A stretch of DNA of 64,000 bases from Notospermus geniculatus (taxonomy: Eukaryota; Nemertea; Pilidiophora; Heteronemertea; Lineidae), in the NCBI GenBank assembly GCA_002633025.1, contig NMRB01000004.1:649959-713958 (forward strand), read 5' to 3'. The notes beneath the pieces were generated by a model that worked only from the letters and a program-made list of their open reading frames with translations, was not told the DNA's origin and did not search any database. The position numbers were made by a program, and so were the translations under genes. Positions 9,001 to 18,025 of the stretch are shown here, piece by piece (the stretch's first letter is position 1; each line of letters opens with the position of its first letter).

Positions 9001-9863
9001 CTCAGTTCCTCTTCGTTCGTTTGCGGTCCAACTCCTACAGAGAACATGATGAATCCTTTCGCCTTCGCGTGTAGTGCCTGAAGTTTGGTGAGATCATGAC
9101 GCTGTGAATTGCCGTCGGTGACCACGATGCAGATCTGTGGTATGTCTCCCTCAAGTCTTGCCCCCTGTGCCGGCCGGAATGCATAGGTCCGGAGAATACG
9201 CAAGGCTTCCCCGGTGTTTGTATTGCCACCAAATTGCCGGATCTTCTTGATGCGTTCCCACAATTCCCACCTGCGACCGTAGTCCCTCAGGTTGAAATGG
9301 ATTCGCGTGTTGTCGGCGAAGGTTAAGAGACCAATGCGAGTGCCGTCACTCCCGATGTCGAACTGCTTCATCATCTCGGCAACGAACCGTTTCTCCTTAC
9401 GGAAAGTGGCCGGAGGGATGCTAGAGGACTCGTCGAGTATAAAAATGACGTCCATACGACGGCGGGTACATTTGTCTGCAAAATTGGAGTGGGTAAGATT
9501 GGGTCATACATCTCTGTCGAAATTCAGCGTTTAAAACTGGTGACAACGTTTGCAAACGACAACTGCGGGCAAACGGCGGGTAGGCTATGGCTGTACTACA
9601 CTGATCTGATCGTGAATCACATTGAGCCATCAACAGGAAAGGTTTTGGCCTGTTTCGCTCGGATGTCTACACATGTATTTCACCAGATGTCTCCCAAGTA
9701 AGATGATGACGTTGTTGGAGAAAAATTCGACAGGAAACTGTAAGAAGTTTTCAAACTGGCAAGACGTCCGTCTCCAGCGTGTAGTTCAGAACTTACCATG
9801 TGGGTGATCATCCTCTTCGAATTTCACATCATCTAGATGATAAAATTCGTTACCCGTACACAT
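21..9863 (-). CDS. Multi-vWA-domain secreted/matrix-type protein, 3' end beyond window, one frameshift
   Basis: Exons in gene order: 9797-9863, 8927-9475, 8140-8410, 7089-7285, 6805-6963, 5421-5587, 4741-5124, 1895-2464, 1756-1779, 1037-1480, 219-665, 21-32. Each is bounded by AG/GT, and adjoining phases agree throughout except for 2 extra bases in exon 4741-5124. The product has a short acidic N-terminal stretch, four vWA domains, then two copies of a Cys-rich domain that begins D-I-T. The vWA fold binds protein ligands through a metal-dependent site (MIDAS); matrilins and collagen VI use arrays of it in the extracellular matrix. No collagen triplets, EGF repeats or transmembrane segment are visible in the part seen. 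Modules sit on phase 1-1 boundaries, as in shuffled extracellular proteins. A candidate signal-peptide exon lies 15 kb upstream (25210-25269). About 1,100 residues are visible before the window edge. The family assignment to vWA is firm; orthology is not. Confidence 0.85.
219..665 (-). CDS. Six-cysteine 'DIT' domain, copy B
   Basis: This 447-bp phase 1-1 exon has acceptor CCTCCAG and donor G|GTACGT. It starts D-I-T-V-N-R-F-D-P-N-W and contains N-Y-A-V-D-L-Y-F-A-E-D-D-L. Its cysteine cluster has exactly the spacing of copy A (Y-V-W-L-C-A-C-V-R-E-G and N-N-C-E-C). Overall similarity to copy A is clear in the last two thirds and weak in the first third. An old tandem exon duplication is the simplest explanation. 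More copies may lie beyond the left edge. Confidence 0.8.
1037..1480 (-). CDS. Six-cysteine 'DIT' domain, copy A
   Basis: This 444-bp phase 1-1 exon encodes about 148 residues that I cannot assign to a named family. It starts D-I-T-L-T-N-D-F and has a beta-rich middle with N-Y-A-V-D-F-Y-F-S-Q-D-D-L. It ends in a cysteine cluster with spacing C-x6-C-x-C-x17-C-x-C-x8-C (Y-V-W-F-C-G-C-V-R-E-G and N-N-C-Q-C). Copy B in the next exon has the same spacing. The beta-strand half recalls CARDB-like or immunoglobulin-like adhesion folds, which is only an impression. Six cysteines in an extracellular protein suggest three disulfides. Confidence 0.75.
1756..1779 (-). CDS. 24-bp linker micro-exon of the vWA gene
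   Basis: An acceptor (TTTGCAG) and a donor (G|GTAAGA) enclose 24 bases in phase 1-1 that encode A-T-P-A-V-K-K-Y. The first base of the leading alanine comes from vWA domain 4, and the next exon supplies D-I-T. The short linker resembles the A-T-P-E-P-P linker before vWA domain 2. The match is by splice consensus and phase only. Confidence 0.55.
1895..2464 (-). CDS. vWA domain 4 exon, degenerate MIDAS
   Basis: A 570-bp phase 1-1 exon holds a whole vWA domain that begins V-C-K-G-K-E-L-D-I-F-F-M-I-D. The metal site is altered. The first motif reads D-S-S-S-K instead of D-x-S-x-S, and the third-loop aspartate is replaced (V-V-T-V-G-L-S-D). The threonine of the second loop (G-R-N-T-A-D) remains. 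The fold core (HVAVIPFA, VGIVVTVG, FVLFSVGS) is preserved. Metal-dependent binding is probably weakened or lost, so this copy may be structural. Confidence 0.85.
2490..2672. repeat. 31-bp tandem repeat, six copies, intronic
   Basis: Six head-to-tail copies of a 31-bp unit (core CTTTAAGTATTTCCTTTCGC) lie in the intron just upstream of the vWA domain 4 acceptor. The last copies are more diverged and one has a 2-bp insertion. Transcribed from the gene's strand, the units are purine-rich. Confidence 0.9.
3350..3465 (+). repeat. SINE-like dispersed repeat (copy 1 of 2 in window)
   Basis: The stretch starting AGACCCCGGTTGGGGTCGAA and ending CTGTATCTT recurs almost unchanged at 54740-54835. The preceding GCTCGGTAGCTC is reminiscent of a tRNA-type A box, and GGGGTCGAA of a weak B box. 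It lies in an intron of the vWA gene. Confidence 0.6.
3474..3591. mobile_element. Foldback element, 118 bp, near-perfect hairpin
   Basis: Two arms of about 56 bp, nearly perfect inverse complements, are separated by a loop of about 5 bp. The ends are GGCCCGTATTCTAGAATGCT and its complement. A related end sequence occurs at 44692-44791. No coding capacity; MITE-like. Confidence 0.85.
3641..3768. mobile_element. Foldback element with TTTATAAAGGGTGTT ends
   Basis: Imperfect inverted repeat. TATAAAGGGTGTT...GTGTAACTTC on the left pairs with GAAGTTACACGCG...AACACCCTTTATGA on the right. The outer end ATGAATATGGTCCC matches the ends of the element at 63659-63767, so the two are probably one family. 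Confidence 0.75.
4319..4350. repeat. 30-bp palindrome
   Basis: CAAAAATAGATAAG and its complement lie back to back, forming a near-perfect palindrome in an intron of the vWA gene. Function unknown. Confidence 0.8.
4560..4732. repeat. Dispersed repeat of unknown class (family X), copy 1
   Basis: About 170 bp with landmarks GTCGTAAGACTGCAAGTC, CAATAGTCTGC, TATATTCGAATGGTC and CCTGTCACACC. The same order of landmarks recurs at 28891-29058, 30470-30630 and, more diverged, 60088-60215. Confidence 0.65.
4741..5587 (-). CDS. vWA domain 3, two exons, frameshifted near its end
   Basis: Exons 5421-5587 and 4741-5124 join in phase 0. The MIDAS reads D-S-S-S-S, G-T-T-N-T-A and I-T-D-G-G-T. Around 4801-4807 the sequence has a doubled TG (AC on the coding strand). 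The upstream frame therefore leaves the domain and stops at 4759. In the other frame the rest of the domain is intact: V-F-T-A-N-N-F-N-S-L-P-R then I-A-E-G-I-I-R-A-T-C-R, which aligns without gaps to the end of vWA domain 4. Removing 2 bases also restores the exon to 382 bp and the phase 1 needed by the next exon. This is either a sequencing/assembly error, a null allele, or the start of decay. Confidence 0.75.
5985..6194. repeat. Tandem repeat of about 141 bp running into a gap
   Basis: GGGTCAAGTCATTCC...GATGATTTTTGGGTTATGCC at about 5997 is repeated at about 6138 as GGGTCAAGTCGTTCC...GATGATTTTCGAGTTACGCC. The second copy is cut by the gap, so the array probably continues within it and caused the assembly break. 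Confidence 0.65.
6195..6571. other. Assembly gap (N, 377 bp)
   Basis: Run of N inside an intron of the vWA gene, flanked by tandem repeat on the left and a dispersed repeat on the right. Nothing can be called inside it. Confidence 1.
6572..6680 (-). repeat. Dispersed repeat (family Y), copy 1
   Basis: In inverse orientation this matches 12528-12656. Shared parts include AACGTGATTTTCATGCGGAT and the end TTTAAATACGGCCCTG. No ORF. The family is unknown. Confidence 0.75.
6805..8410 (-). CDS. vWA domain 2, split over three exons
   Basis: Exons 8140-8410, 7089-7285 and 6805-6963 join in phases 2 and 1 to make one vWA domain. The first exon carries a proline-rich linker, then P-G-C-K-D-K and IDLVFLLD with D-N-S-N-S. 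The second has H-G-G-T-Y-T and L-I-I-T-D-G-N-S. The third holds the last strand and helix, ending V-L-N-A-C-G-D followed by a S-P-T-R-P-P-P linker. All MIDAS residues are present. For the third exon I chose the CTA|GTGAGT donor at its left end, because it preserves phase 1 and gives a linker of the same kind as the other modules. The intron between 7286 and 8139 holds two foldback elements. Confidence 0.8.
7462..7900. mobile_element. MITE-like element, 439 bp, long terminal inverted repeats
   Basis: The left end AAGGCTGCTTTTCCACGAGA and following GC-rich sequence form an inverted repeat of roughly 100 bp with the right end, which closes TCTCGTGGAAAAGCAGCCTT. A second inverted similarity lies inside (TCCATTGGAGCG on both sides). 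Open frames here are by-products of the repeat. It lies in the intron between the first two exons of vWA domain 2. Confidence 0.85.
7901..8051. mobile_element. Foldback element adjoining the previous MITE
   Basis: Inverted repeat of about 60 bp per arm: GGGTGAT.CACTTTTGCGATTTGGGCTTGA...GGGGTTGCGATCC pairs with GGATCGCAACCCCGTGTCAAGCC...ATCACCC. It abuts the 7462-7900 element directly, so one may have inserted beside or into the other. Confidence 0.8.
8927..9475 (-). CDS. vWA domain 1 exon (complete domain in one exon)
   Basis: A 549-bp exon in phase 1-1 encodes one whole vWA domain of about 183 residues. The MIDAS is complete: D-E-S-S-S after the first beta strand (DVIFIL), G-G-N-T-N-T-G in the second loop, and V-V-T-D-G-N-S-Q in the third. 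Strand core sequences (RIGLLTF, ICIVVTDG, FIMFSVGVG) are typical of the family. The acceptor is TTTTGCAG and the donor is G|GTAAAT after C-D. Metal-dependent ligand binding is expected for this domain. Confidence 0.85.
9797..9863 (-). CDS. N-terminal acidic linker exon of the vWA gene
   Basis: This 67-bp exon has a TTTCAG acceptor and a GTAAGT donor, starts in phase 0 and ends in phase 1. It reads M-C-T-G-N-E-F-Y-H-L-D-D-V-K-F then E-E-D-D-H-P-H, and its last base joins the next exon to give D-K-C just before vWA domain 1. The ATG directly after the acceptor could be a start, but the stretch has no hydrophobic leader. A separate upstream signal-peptide exon is therefore more likely. Confidence 0.6.
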
Positions 9864-12527
9864 CTGAAAGGATATAATATGAAGGGAACACGTAGAAATA
9901 AGGCACGGACGAATTAGGTTGCATCATTAACTAAATAAGTAGAGATTGCACTGGGACAGCTGCTGCAGATTTACGACTGACCTCCATCTTGGCCTTTTTT
10001 ACCCACTGGTATACAATCATGTAACATGACTTATAAATTTGCATGAAATGACAAAAAAATAATTTATTATCCTTGCCAAGCCTTACATTCTCATTCACGG
10101 TAGTACTCATAGTTTTTCACGCTTTCTTGATGTTGCTGTAGTAGGCCGACCAGACGGTTCAAGCGCACCGAGTGAACTCCATTTTTTGTCATTTTCTAAC
10201 GTTCGGGCGACGTTGCGATTCGTTTTTCTTCAGAAAACAACGAGCTGTAGGCATATTTTAAATTTATCGCCTGCATTTGGTAAAAAATGTAACGTCAAAG
10301 GTAATACTTTTTCATCCGATCCGCTGCTGAAGGTGAATGGATGTTCGGGCTTTCCAAACATCTGATATTTGTTACCACCTAAGTTTGTTCATAATGCCGT
10401 GGTGTTTTGTTGATCCGGTAGAAGAAAGAATAACAGTCATTTTTAATACTTCCCACCGAAAAACCCTTTCAACCAGCAAAACCTTAGAAAATTTTCTTTC
10501 GAATTTCGTTTCACAAAGACATTCTACGTGTTGTGCTGCAACAAAAATGAAGATGCCGTAGTCGGTAGAGAATTTCTTCTTTCTATTATTCACCTTTCGG
10601 TTTCTCGTTACATGTTCATTGGGAAAAACACCGAAGATAAAAAGCAACACGGTTGGAGGCTGCTTCTGAATGATGTAAAACAGCCAAAATGTTTCTTTTC
10701 GCAGGTAGAAAAGTTATGATCGCCATCTGTCAATATCTGATTTTACTACCTAGAGTTACGTTCATGAACGGGCGCGTCATTTTTTTTCCTCATTCTCGAT
10801 TACCAAAGTTTAACTGATGAGGCGGGTACTCATCTGACAAATCCCCCGCGGTGCGAACAAAATCATATTGTGTAATATGTTACCAAGAATACTATAAGTA
10901 CTTTAGTATTCTTGATATTACTGTACATGTATTTTTACCATATTCGAAGATGATTGCTAATACGCTTCACACGAGTCAGTAACACATCTGTTGAACGTGG
11001 TTATGATAGGTCTCTAAATTCAATGGTTCAACCAGCATTTTTAGCTTTCTCAGAGAATCTTTTTTAAAGATCAGCATTTTCTCAACTAATGCCTTTCAGC
11101 AATTGCGAATTATTAGGACGGGTGGATTCACCGAACATGTCCATTCACTTTTCCTTGCCCCGTAAAATCCACCGCCTTTGGCTTTCATCTGTTCGCCAGA
11201 TTCGCTTTCTTTCTGCCATCGGCCATGAAATCAGAATGTTAACTGCATTTTGAAGTTTTGGTACGATTTTTTACAGCAACAACAACGTCAAATACAACAA
11301 AATCGCAGTTGTAACGTCAGAGAGACCTAGTTTTCCCACTGGGTCTAACTCTTCCAACATTTCACGGTCATTTCCATAAGCGAAGGTTGCTAACATCTAC
11401 TCTTCCGATTTTTTTGTTGCATAATAAAAAATACACTAGTGTATCACATCCGTGTAATCGATCATGAAGACAGTACTAATCAGGCAACACCTGACGGGAG
11501 TGTGCAAACGTTAACCCTGCCCCGGGTGAGCTAAATATTTGTGCCGGAGTCGAAACAAACTTGCCAGCATCATCGTTGAATGGCAGTACTCGTACACAAC
11601 TGACAGCAAAAGTGAATATCCTGAAAGTGAACGCCTTTAAATACGACAAGCCTGCTACAAGGCATATGTTTTAGTTACAACCATAAAACATACGGTAAAT
11701 TCCTCTTTCTAGATGCAGCGTTTTGTGTTGTTTTTTTCCAACTGAGAACTGAGTGTTCCCGGATCAGATGTGCAGCGAAACTCGAGCAAATTGGCTCGGG
11801 ATAATCACACGGTGTGCACGAAAACTGAGCTTGATTGTTTAGTGAATTAGTCTGCTGAGTTTACGCGGGGGAAGTGGGTCGAGGCGCGGAGGGTGTTGGC
11901 TTATCTTCAGTCGGACCATCTGAACAAAAAGTCGCGATGCCTGCGTACTCTAAGCCAAGGTGAATGAGTTGAAGTGAAGGCGTGAGTGGGTGGATCCTAA
12001 TTATTTACCTCGCTAGGTCGGCGGCAAAACCTCATGACGGTCCGTTGCATTTCGCTCCACATTGCTAAAGAATAGATTTTGTTCAGAAAACACAGCTGCT
12101 TTTTTTCTCTGAATGGCGTTTCATTAATGTTTCTTTTAGATGAATTGTACCGATGAATATGAAAGCTCATACGAAGGCTCATTCGAAATTTGAAATTTGA
12201 AATTCGCGGGATTCGAAATGACATATGATTAACCAATCAAAATCGGTCTTACTTAATGCATCATTCTACAGCAATGTCGAACGACGATTGAATGTACATG
12301 TAGATATCACTTTTGGTCATGAGCTTTATGCAATAGGGCCTTTTCAGAGTGGCGAGTGATGGTGTTAGGTAACGGGGTGAAGGCATGTAATAGTCCTAGT
12401 CAAAGAACAAAACAATGTTGGGCTTCTCCAGAATTTGGCTAGATGTGTTTATGAGAACTGTTGTATTTGGCTGCTGGAGTGTTTTCTGTTTACCCATTTC
12501 CTCTACTAATCGCCTACTTCTGCAGGA

Positions 12528-12656
12528 CCGTATTTAAAGGGGGCAGAGCCAACCAAAAAACGTGATTTTCATGCGGATTTTGGGCGAAAAAGGTCTTCTG
12601 CCTCCCCAGAGAGGCTTTTGCCCCCCTCCCCGGACCAAAAAGGTAAATACGGCCCT
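12528..12656 (+). repeat. Dispersed repeat (family Y), copy 2
   Basis: This is the inverse-orientation partner of 6572-6680, bounded by CCGTATTTAAAGGGGGC and TAAATACGGCCCTG. The two ends are themselves inverted, and the interior includes CCCCCCTCCCCGG. Confidence 0.7.
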
Positions 12657-13167
12657 GTTTTGTCATCTTCAGTTGCTTTGAACGGGCGGCATTTTGATGT
12701 GGCCTCAGCCAAGGACAAATTCTGTACTCAGAAAAATCATCTGTACTAAGGAACCTCAGGTAAATGCACTTCTAATGTAACAGTCAAAAGTATCGTGTGA
12801 TACATGCTCCGCTTATCTCTGCTTTGTCTTTCGGATGGGTGGTGTACATGAACTGAACCAACTGAAGTCTCACTGGGCCGATTCTGACAACCAAGGCCAG
12901 ATTCCCTGTTGATTGCCACGTGCGTTGCTACAGCCAAGCAAGAAGAATGCCACTAAAAAACGCTCCGTAGGAAGTAGGCCTAATTTCGGAAACACAGTGT
13001 GGAACACGATGTACTGTACACGCCACTCTTCGAAGGTTCTTTTCTACATCCCAAGTTTTTTAATGCCAATTTATCCGAAGGTCACCCTCCAACCTATATT
13101 TGGAGGTAGGTATAAGACAATATGCAGAAAGTCTGAAAGCATCGGAAAGGGTAGGTCATCTTCGTTT

Positions 13168-13466
13168 TTCTTTCCCATCTCTACCTTGAGCCCCGGAAGT
13201 TGCCAGGCTGTCCCTTTCAAATCTATTTCCGAATTCAAACAGTCTCGCACACACCAAAATAGGCCACATGCATTCTTCCATGATACTGCCTTGTGCTCAA
13301 CTAAATTTCAAATTCAAAATGCCATCATTCCTATTTATAGACTGACCAATCAGAGGTTGATTATGTAGGTCAACCTGCTTCTGATTGGTCAAAGTCAACA
13401 GACTTTTGAAATGGAATTTGAAAAGGGACACCCTGCCAACTTCCAGGTCTCAAGGTAGAGATGGGA
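13168..13466. mobile_element. MITE-like imperfect inverted repeat, about 300 bp
   Basis: CCATCTCTACCTTGAG at the left matches CTCAAGGTAGAGATGG at the right. The subterminal CCGGAAGTTGCCAGGCTGTCCC matches the complement of GGGACACCCTGCCAACTTCC. An internal pair around GACCAATCAG continues the fold. Confidence 0.75.
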
Positions 13467-13729
13467 GTATTGTATTGGCCCATTTTATTAGAGGTTTGCT
13501 GACGTCCAACATTCTGGTCGACTCAACGCATTTCATTTCCTGTCACCACCCAGCGTCGTTCAAACTGTTTACCAATTAAAAGAGAATCCCTGCGGAGCAT
13601 CAACTCAGGATGCCTGGGGAGTTGGCCCAGTAGGCGATCATTGTTTTTTACTATTTCAGGAGGAATGCAAATGCAGTGACTTTCCCAAGCGGCCATCTTT
13701 CTCTGGTTGATATGGAAATGCACGTTCGC

Positions 13730-14220
13730 CGATTCCACCGTCGGATTTGGACTGAAGAGATCGGTAGCGTCTCATTCGGAACTTCCGAAGGCAACTGCTC
13801 GGCAATTTCCGTACGGTCGCATTTCCCCTCGGACACAATTCCAAGGCAGCCATCTTGAATGCGCAAGGATTGCTGCCCGTTTGTGAGAGTTCAAATGCGG
13901 TTCGCCTCATCACACCCTGCGCATGAACGAAATAGGTCACACAAAACGTTGCGTTATTGATCAATAATTGGCAGATTGGATGAGATACCGGTAAGTTTAT
14001 AAATAATATCCCTCAAGTTATCCAGCAAATAAGTTTGAACACCTTAACAGGCCAAAATTCTGCCAAAATAGTCCCACGGTCGGTCACGTGGGTTTGTTGA
14101 TAAACAATATGGCTGCCTTGCATTTGTGTCCGAGGTGAAATGTGCCGTCCAGTGGCAGATAAGCAGTTCGCCTCAGGTCGTTCCGAATGGTAGCGTCTGT
14201 CGTCGGAATGGTCGTTTCTA
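13730..14220. repeat. Imperfect inverted repeat with arms of about 120 bp
   Basis: The left arm (around 13735-13857, ending GGACACAATTCCAAGGCAGC) is inverse to the right arm around 14108-14215 (GGCTGCCTTGCATTTGTGTC onward). Similarity is patchy, so this is an old foldback copy. Confidence 0.6.
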
Positions 14221-14221
14221 A

Positions 14222-14276
14222 CGCGCTGATTGGTCAACAAAAGAGCAATCAATGGTTTCAACCAATCAGCGCGTTT
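14222..14276. repeat. Short hairpin with CCAAT-type arms
   Basis: AACGCGCTGATTGGT on the left and ACCAATCAGCGCGTT on the right face each other across about 25 bp. It adjoins the larger inverted repeat and may be part of it. Confidence 0.7.
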
Positions 14277-15177
14277 TTATCATGACTTTTAGAAGAAAGA
14301 CACAGGTGCATGCGAACCTCATTATGTTATTTCACATTTCTTATTTCACTCACACCAAATGAGATGTGGTTACTGGAAAATGAGCGGAATGTACAGTGCA
14401 ACGTCATGCAGTGCACGGAAAAGTTGGAACGTGTTTGAGTGATGCCTGAACAATTAACGAACATTGACATCTCATTATTTAGTTTGTGATACTGATGCCC
14501 CATGCAGTGGTTCAACGGTAACGGGAAGCGAGCTGCTTCTTCTTACCACCCACTCGGCGTGCAGGGGTTATCTTTTCAGATGAAAGCATCCGTCGTGTCT
14601 GTACATTACAATGTAGTTATTGCGGTGAATTACGTGCTAAACCAGCCAAACTCCTCGTGTCAGTGGGACAATACGGTGGTCCATCGCAGCGATTGTCGAC
14701 ATGCGGCGGACTTGCGACGAAGTTGATGAAATTACCTGCGTGTCTTTAGAAGAATTATTTTCGGCTGAAGTTGCGACCGGATATGACAATGATACGCCAC
14801 ACCAGTTTCGATCCTCAAGACTATTACTACGGCCACTACTACGTCAAGTTACCGTCCTATCACGTGATATTTTTCCAGGTCAACCCTCTGGAGACGTTGC
14901 CCCGCAAAACCTCGGCAATTGTTCTTATTAACCTCATAAATCTTGTAAATTAGGGTGAACGACATGAACTCATAAGGAGGCACGCGTTAGGTTTTATAAT
15001 AGCAATTTAATTTGAATAAATGGCCGCAATATGCGACCTTTCACAGCGAATCGCCCCAACTTTGGTGATCTTGAAAATTAAAGGAACCGGTCCGTTCATT
15101 CGTAGGCCGACTTCAATGTGCATGCACATGTACATGGATGTTTGTCACATAAAAGTGATTATGAGCAACAACTCCAT

Positions 15178-15425
15178 TAAGTTTACCTGTGGCTGTGACC
15201 TCGTGTGATTACCATTATCACATGAGCAACAACTCTGTTACGTTTACCTGTGACCTCGTGTGATTACCATTATCACATAAGCAACAACTAGGTTGCGTTT
15301 ACCTGTGATCTCGTGTGATCACCATTATCACATAAGCAACAACTAGGTTGCGTTTACTGTGACCTCGTGTGATCACCATTATCACATGAGCAACAACTAG
15401 GTTACGTTTACCTATGATCTCGTGT
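15178..15425. repeat. 55-bp tandem repeat, about 4.5 copies
   Basis: The unit includes GTTTACCTGTGACCTCGTGT, then ATTACCATTATCACAT and AGCAACAACTAGGTT. Copies are close to each other. GTGTGAT...ATCACAT makes each unit partly self-complementary. Confidence 0.9.
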
Positions 15426-16103
15426 TCCTCGATTAGTGCACAGCTGTGTGATATTCGGCAGAGCATTGTTTAGATCGTTGCTGAATGGGCCGAGACCAGA
15501 ATATCCCTGCGCCGCTTATCGAAATGTTCACTTCTACCAATCGATTGGGATATTGCGCAGAGTGCAGTTTTGTGGCTGTGCCATTTCAAAAATGGCTCTG
15601 CCAAATATGCTGGGCGTTGGTGCTTTTGTGTGCGCCGTGCTTTGGGGGGACGTGCCACTGGCATGGCTGGCGCTTTTTGTAAGAGAAAATTGAGGTGGTT
15701 GAGAGAAGGCTAACTACAAGTTTAGTCTCTCCGCATGTAAACCATTTCTTCCTCTTTCCCATGATACGGCAGGATCGCCTATCGTCTTTCCTGAAGCCAC
15801 ACCTCATTCCCGGGGGACGAACTCCCCGTAGCATTCAGAAAACTACCGTAGTAAGTATACTTCATTTGCGGTGGGCTCTCAGGGTAGCCGTACACAGATT
15901 TCTTGCCTTGTTGCGTCTAGGTTACCAAATGAAAAAAGATCATTAGTCACCTCCAGACTCTCAGACTAATTACAATCTAATTGTCGATGATTAAGTTGTC
16001 TCTGACCTTTGAATAGTTTACACTGTGAAAGAACAATGAAATGCCGCTGTATTCTCCAGGAAAGCCCTGGAATTTTCTAAAGGGTTCGGAAGCGATACTA
16101 TCG

Positions 16104-16842
16104 TCACAGGATGTTGTGGACGTTTGGAAGAATGGTTCATTTGATGGGTGTGGGCGATCCTGTCACTCAAACTGGCCTCGACACTTCCTTCGAAATTACA
16201 TTTAGTAATTGCTGAGGAAGTTCACACAACATTGCCTCGATCCTTCTTGAAAACCAGGCAGAGCACCTGATTAAACGAAATCGTCCATCGTGTTCTTGCC
16301 GCTTGAAATAATGACGTCATCATTATTTGCGCGTGACGTCATAATAGTTTTTTCGCACCAAGCGAGTCGCCGACGTAGCAACGACATGACGTCGAAATGT
16401 CAAAACAACTGAATTTTATGCGTGCATCACGTTGAAAAATCGTGAAATTTCTTTGCGATGTTGCCGTCAAACGAAGGTTGTACCTTCACAGGATGTTGTG
16501 GACGTTTGGAGGAATGGTTCATTTGATGAGTGTGGGCGATCCTGTCACTCAAACTGGCCTCGACACTTCCTTCGAAATTACATTTAGTAATTGCTGAGGA
16601 AGTTCACATAACATTGCCTCGATCCTTCTTGAAAACCAGGCAGAGCACCTGATTAAACGAAATCGTCCATCGTGTTCTTGCCGCTTGAAATAATGACGTC
16701 ATCATTATTTGCGCGTGACGTCATAATAGTTTAGACGCATGAGACGAGTCGAAACAACTGAATTTTATGCGTAGCCTACATCACGTAGAAAAATCTTGAA
16801 ATTTTTTTGCGATGGGTTGCCGTCAAACGAAAGTTGTACCTT
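16104..16842. repeat. Tandem duplication, unit about 390 bp
   Basis: 16104-16495 is repeated as 16496-16842 with few substitutions and a deletion of about 45 bp near the end of the second copy. Each copy holds two TGACGTCA palindromes (AATGACGTCATCATT and GCGTGACGTCATAAT). No ORF of note. Confidence 0.9.
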
Positions 16843-16849
16843 TTGAGAA

Positions 16850-17434
16850 GGAAGAGGTTGGAGGCGACAGACGATCTTCTTCGACCAAAATTACAACATT
16901 GGTGGAAGCTGTGAGTGGAAGACGCTCGTCCCTTCAGAAAAGTGTGTTTTGGGGGAATGGTAGGGGCCGCAGAGGATGTTCTCCCAAAATGATGATTGAA
17001 GACTGCTTTGAGAAAACATTTACACGTCACTTCCGAGCAGGCCGTGGACGGATGAATCTGATGATGATATTGGTGAACCAAGAGCCAGTATCAGTTCCCC
17101 GACGCCAAGTGGCGATCTTTCCTCGAGGAGGCTAACAAAATTGAAACCAATTCGACCTTCTGCTGCCAAGGGGCCAAGACCTAAACCTTTCTGGTCTATG
17201 GGGTGGAGAATACCACAAGCTCGGGCAACATAGATGACAAGGCAGAGTCGACGAACAAACTCGATGATGATGCACAGGTTCCAATCCGCAGAAGTGGTGA
17301 ATTCTGAGTGAAAGCTTAGAAAGTCCGCCCAGCTGTGAACGGAAGCAAATTTCGGTTCGCCAACCACAAAAGAAATCTGCTCCAAGGCAATGGATGATAT
17401 GGTTCTTGAGGACGTGGAAGATGAAGAAGATTAG
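16850..17434 (+). pseudogene. Decayed coding stretch, at least three frame changes
   Basis: Four consecutive protein-like segments occur in changing frames with no clear splice sites between them. 17012-17230 is rich in S, P, D and R (D-E-S-D-D-D-I-G-E-P-R, then S-S-P-T-P-S-G-D-L-S). About 17194-17304 includes N-I-D-D-K-A-E-S-T-N-K-L-D-D-D. About 17304-17390 includes L-S-E-S-L-E-S-P-P-S-C-E-R-K. 17384-17434 is an acidic tail ending E-D-V-E-D-E-E-D before TAG. Together they look like the C-terminal part of a hydrophilic protein broken by indels: a retrocopy, or a transposon-borne reading frame. The parent is not recognised. Composition bias could also create such an impression by chance. Confidence 0.35.
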
Positions 17435-17454
17435 GTCGTACCGGAATGAGAGAG

Positions 17455-17775
17455 TGCACGTCATCTTCGATAGTCGAAGGCCGATCTGCTCTCCACTGCG
17501 TTACATCGCACATCACCCTTCGAGAAATAGACCAGTCGGCGGCGTATCTTGGCACCATGCCAACTTTACCGGTCGACCAATCATATGACACTTTATATCG
17601 GGTCTTCGGCTACAACTCTTTGTACCACGATTCAAATTTTACAACACCGATTCTGATTGGCCTCTTCTTCTCGAGGCGGCACATACGCCGTGGACCTGTC
17701 ACTTTCTCGAAGGGTGATGTGCGGTGTAACGTAGTGGAGAGCAGATCGGCCTTCGATCATCGAAGATGGTGCACG
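17455..17775. mobile_element. MITE-like element, about 320 bp, TIRs of about 80 bp
   Basis: GTGCACGTCATCTTCGATAG...CCGATCTGCTCTCCACTGCG...CATCACCCTTCGAGAAA on the left is inverse to the right end (CTTTCTCGAAGGGTGATGTG...GGAGAGCAGATCGG...CGAAGATGGTGCAC). The centre is unique. It sits 20 bp after the decayed coding stretch. Confidence 0.85.
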
Positions 17776-18025
17776 TAGGCTTGGTCGGTTTTTGTGAGGT
17801 GAATGAACGTCCTTGGAACGTCTCATTTTTATTGCGAAAGCGGTTTATTGTTGACAAACAAACATTCTGGAGGTTTTCCATTCGTGCCATTTGAAGCCGT
17901 GCACGTGAACACGTAGCACAAGGGCATCAAAGAAATGTGATATAGAGTAGAAAGTGTTACAAGGGATTTATGTATCGCCTGTCTACACAATCTGAGCGTT
18001 ACCTGCTCTGATGACTAGAAGGTTA

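Noticed and set aside
11997-12236. Alternative first exon of the vWA gene (ends at a GTAAAT donor)
   Set aside because: The phase would fit, but it has no hydrophobic leader and the sequence is low in coding character; the 25210 exon is the better candidate.
15178-15425. Possible CRISPR or satellite with spacers
   Set aside because: The 55-bp units are repeated whole, with no unique spacers.
16812-17135. 107-codon plus-strand frame starting M-G-C-R-Q
   Set aside because: It starts inside the tandem-duplicated repeat and uses a less protein-like frame than the overlapping acidic/serine segments; not annotated as a gene on its own.
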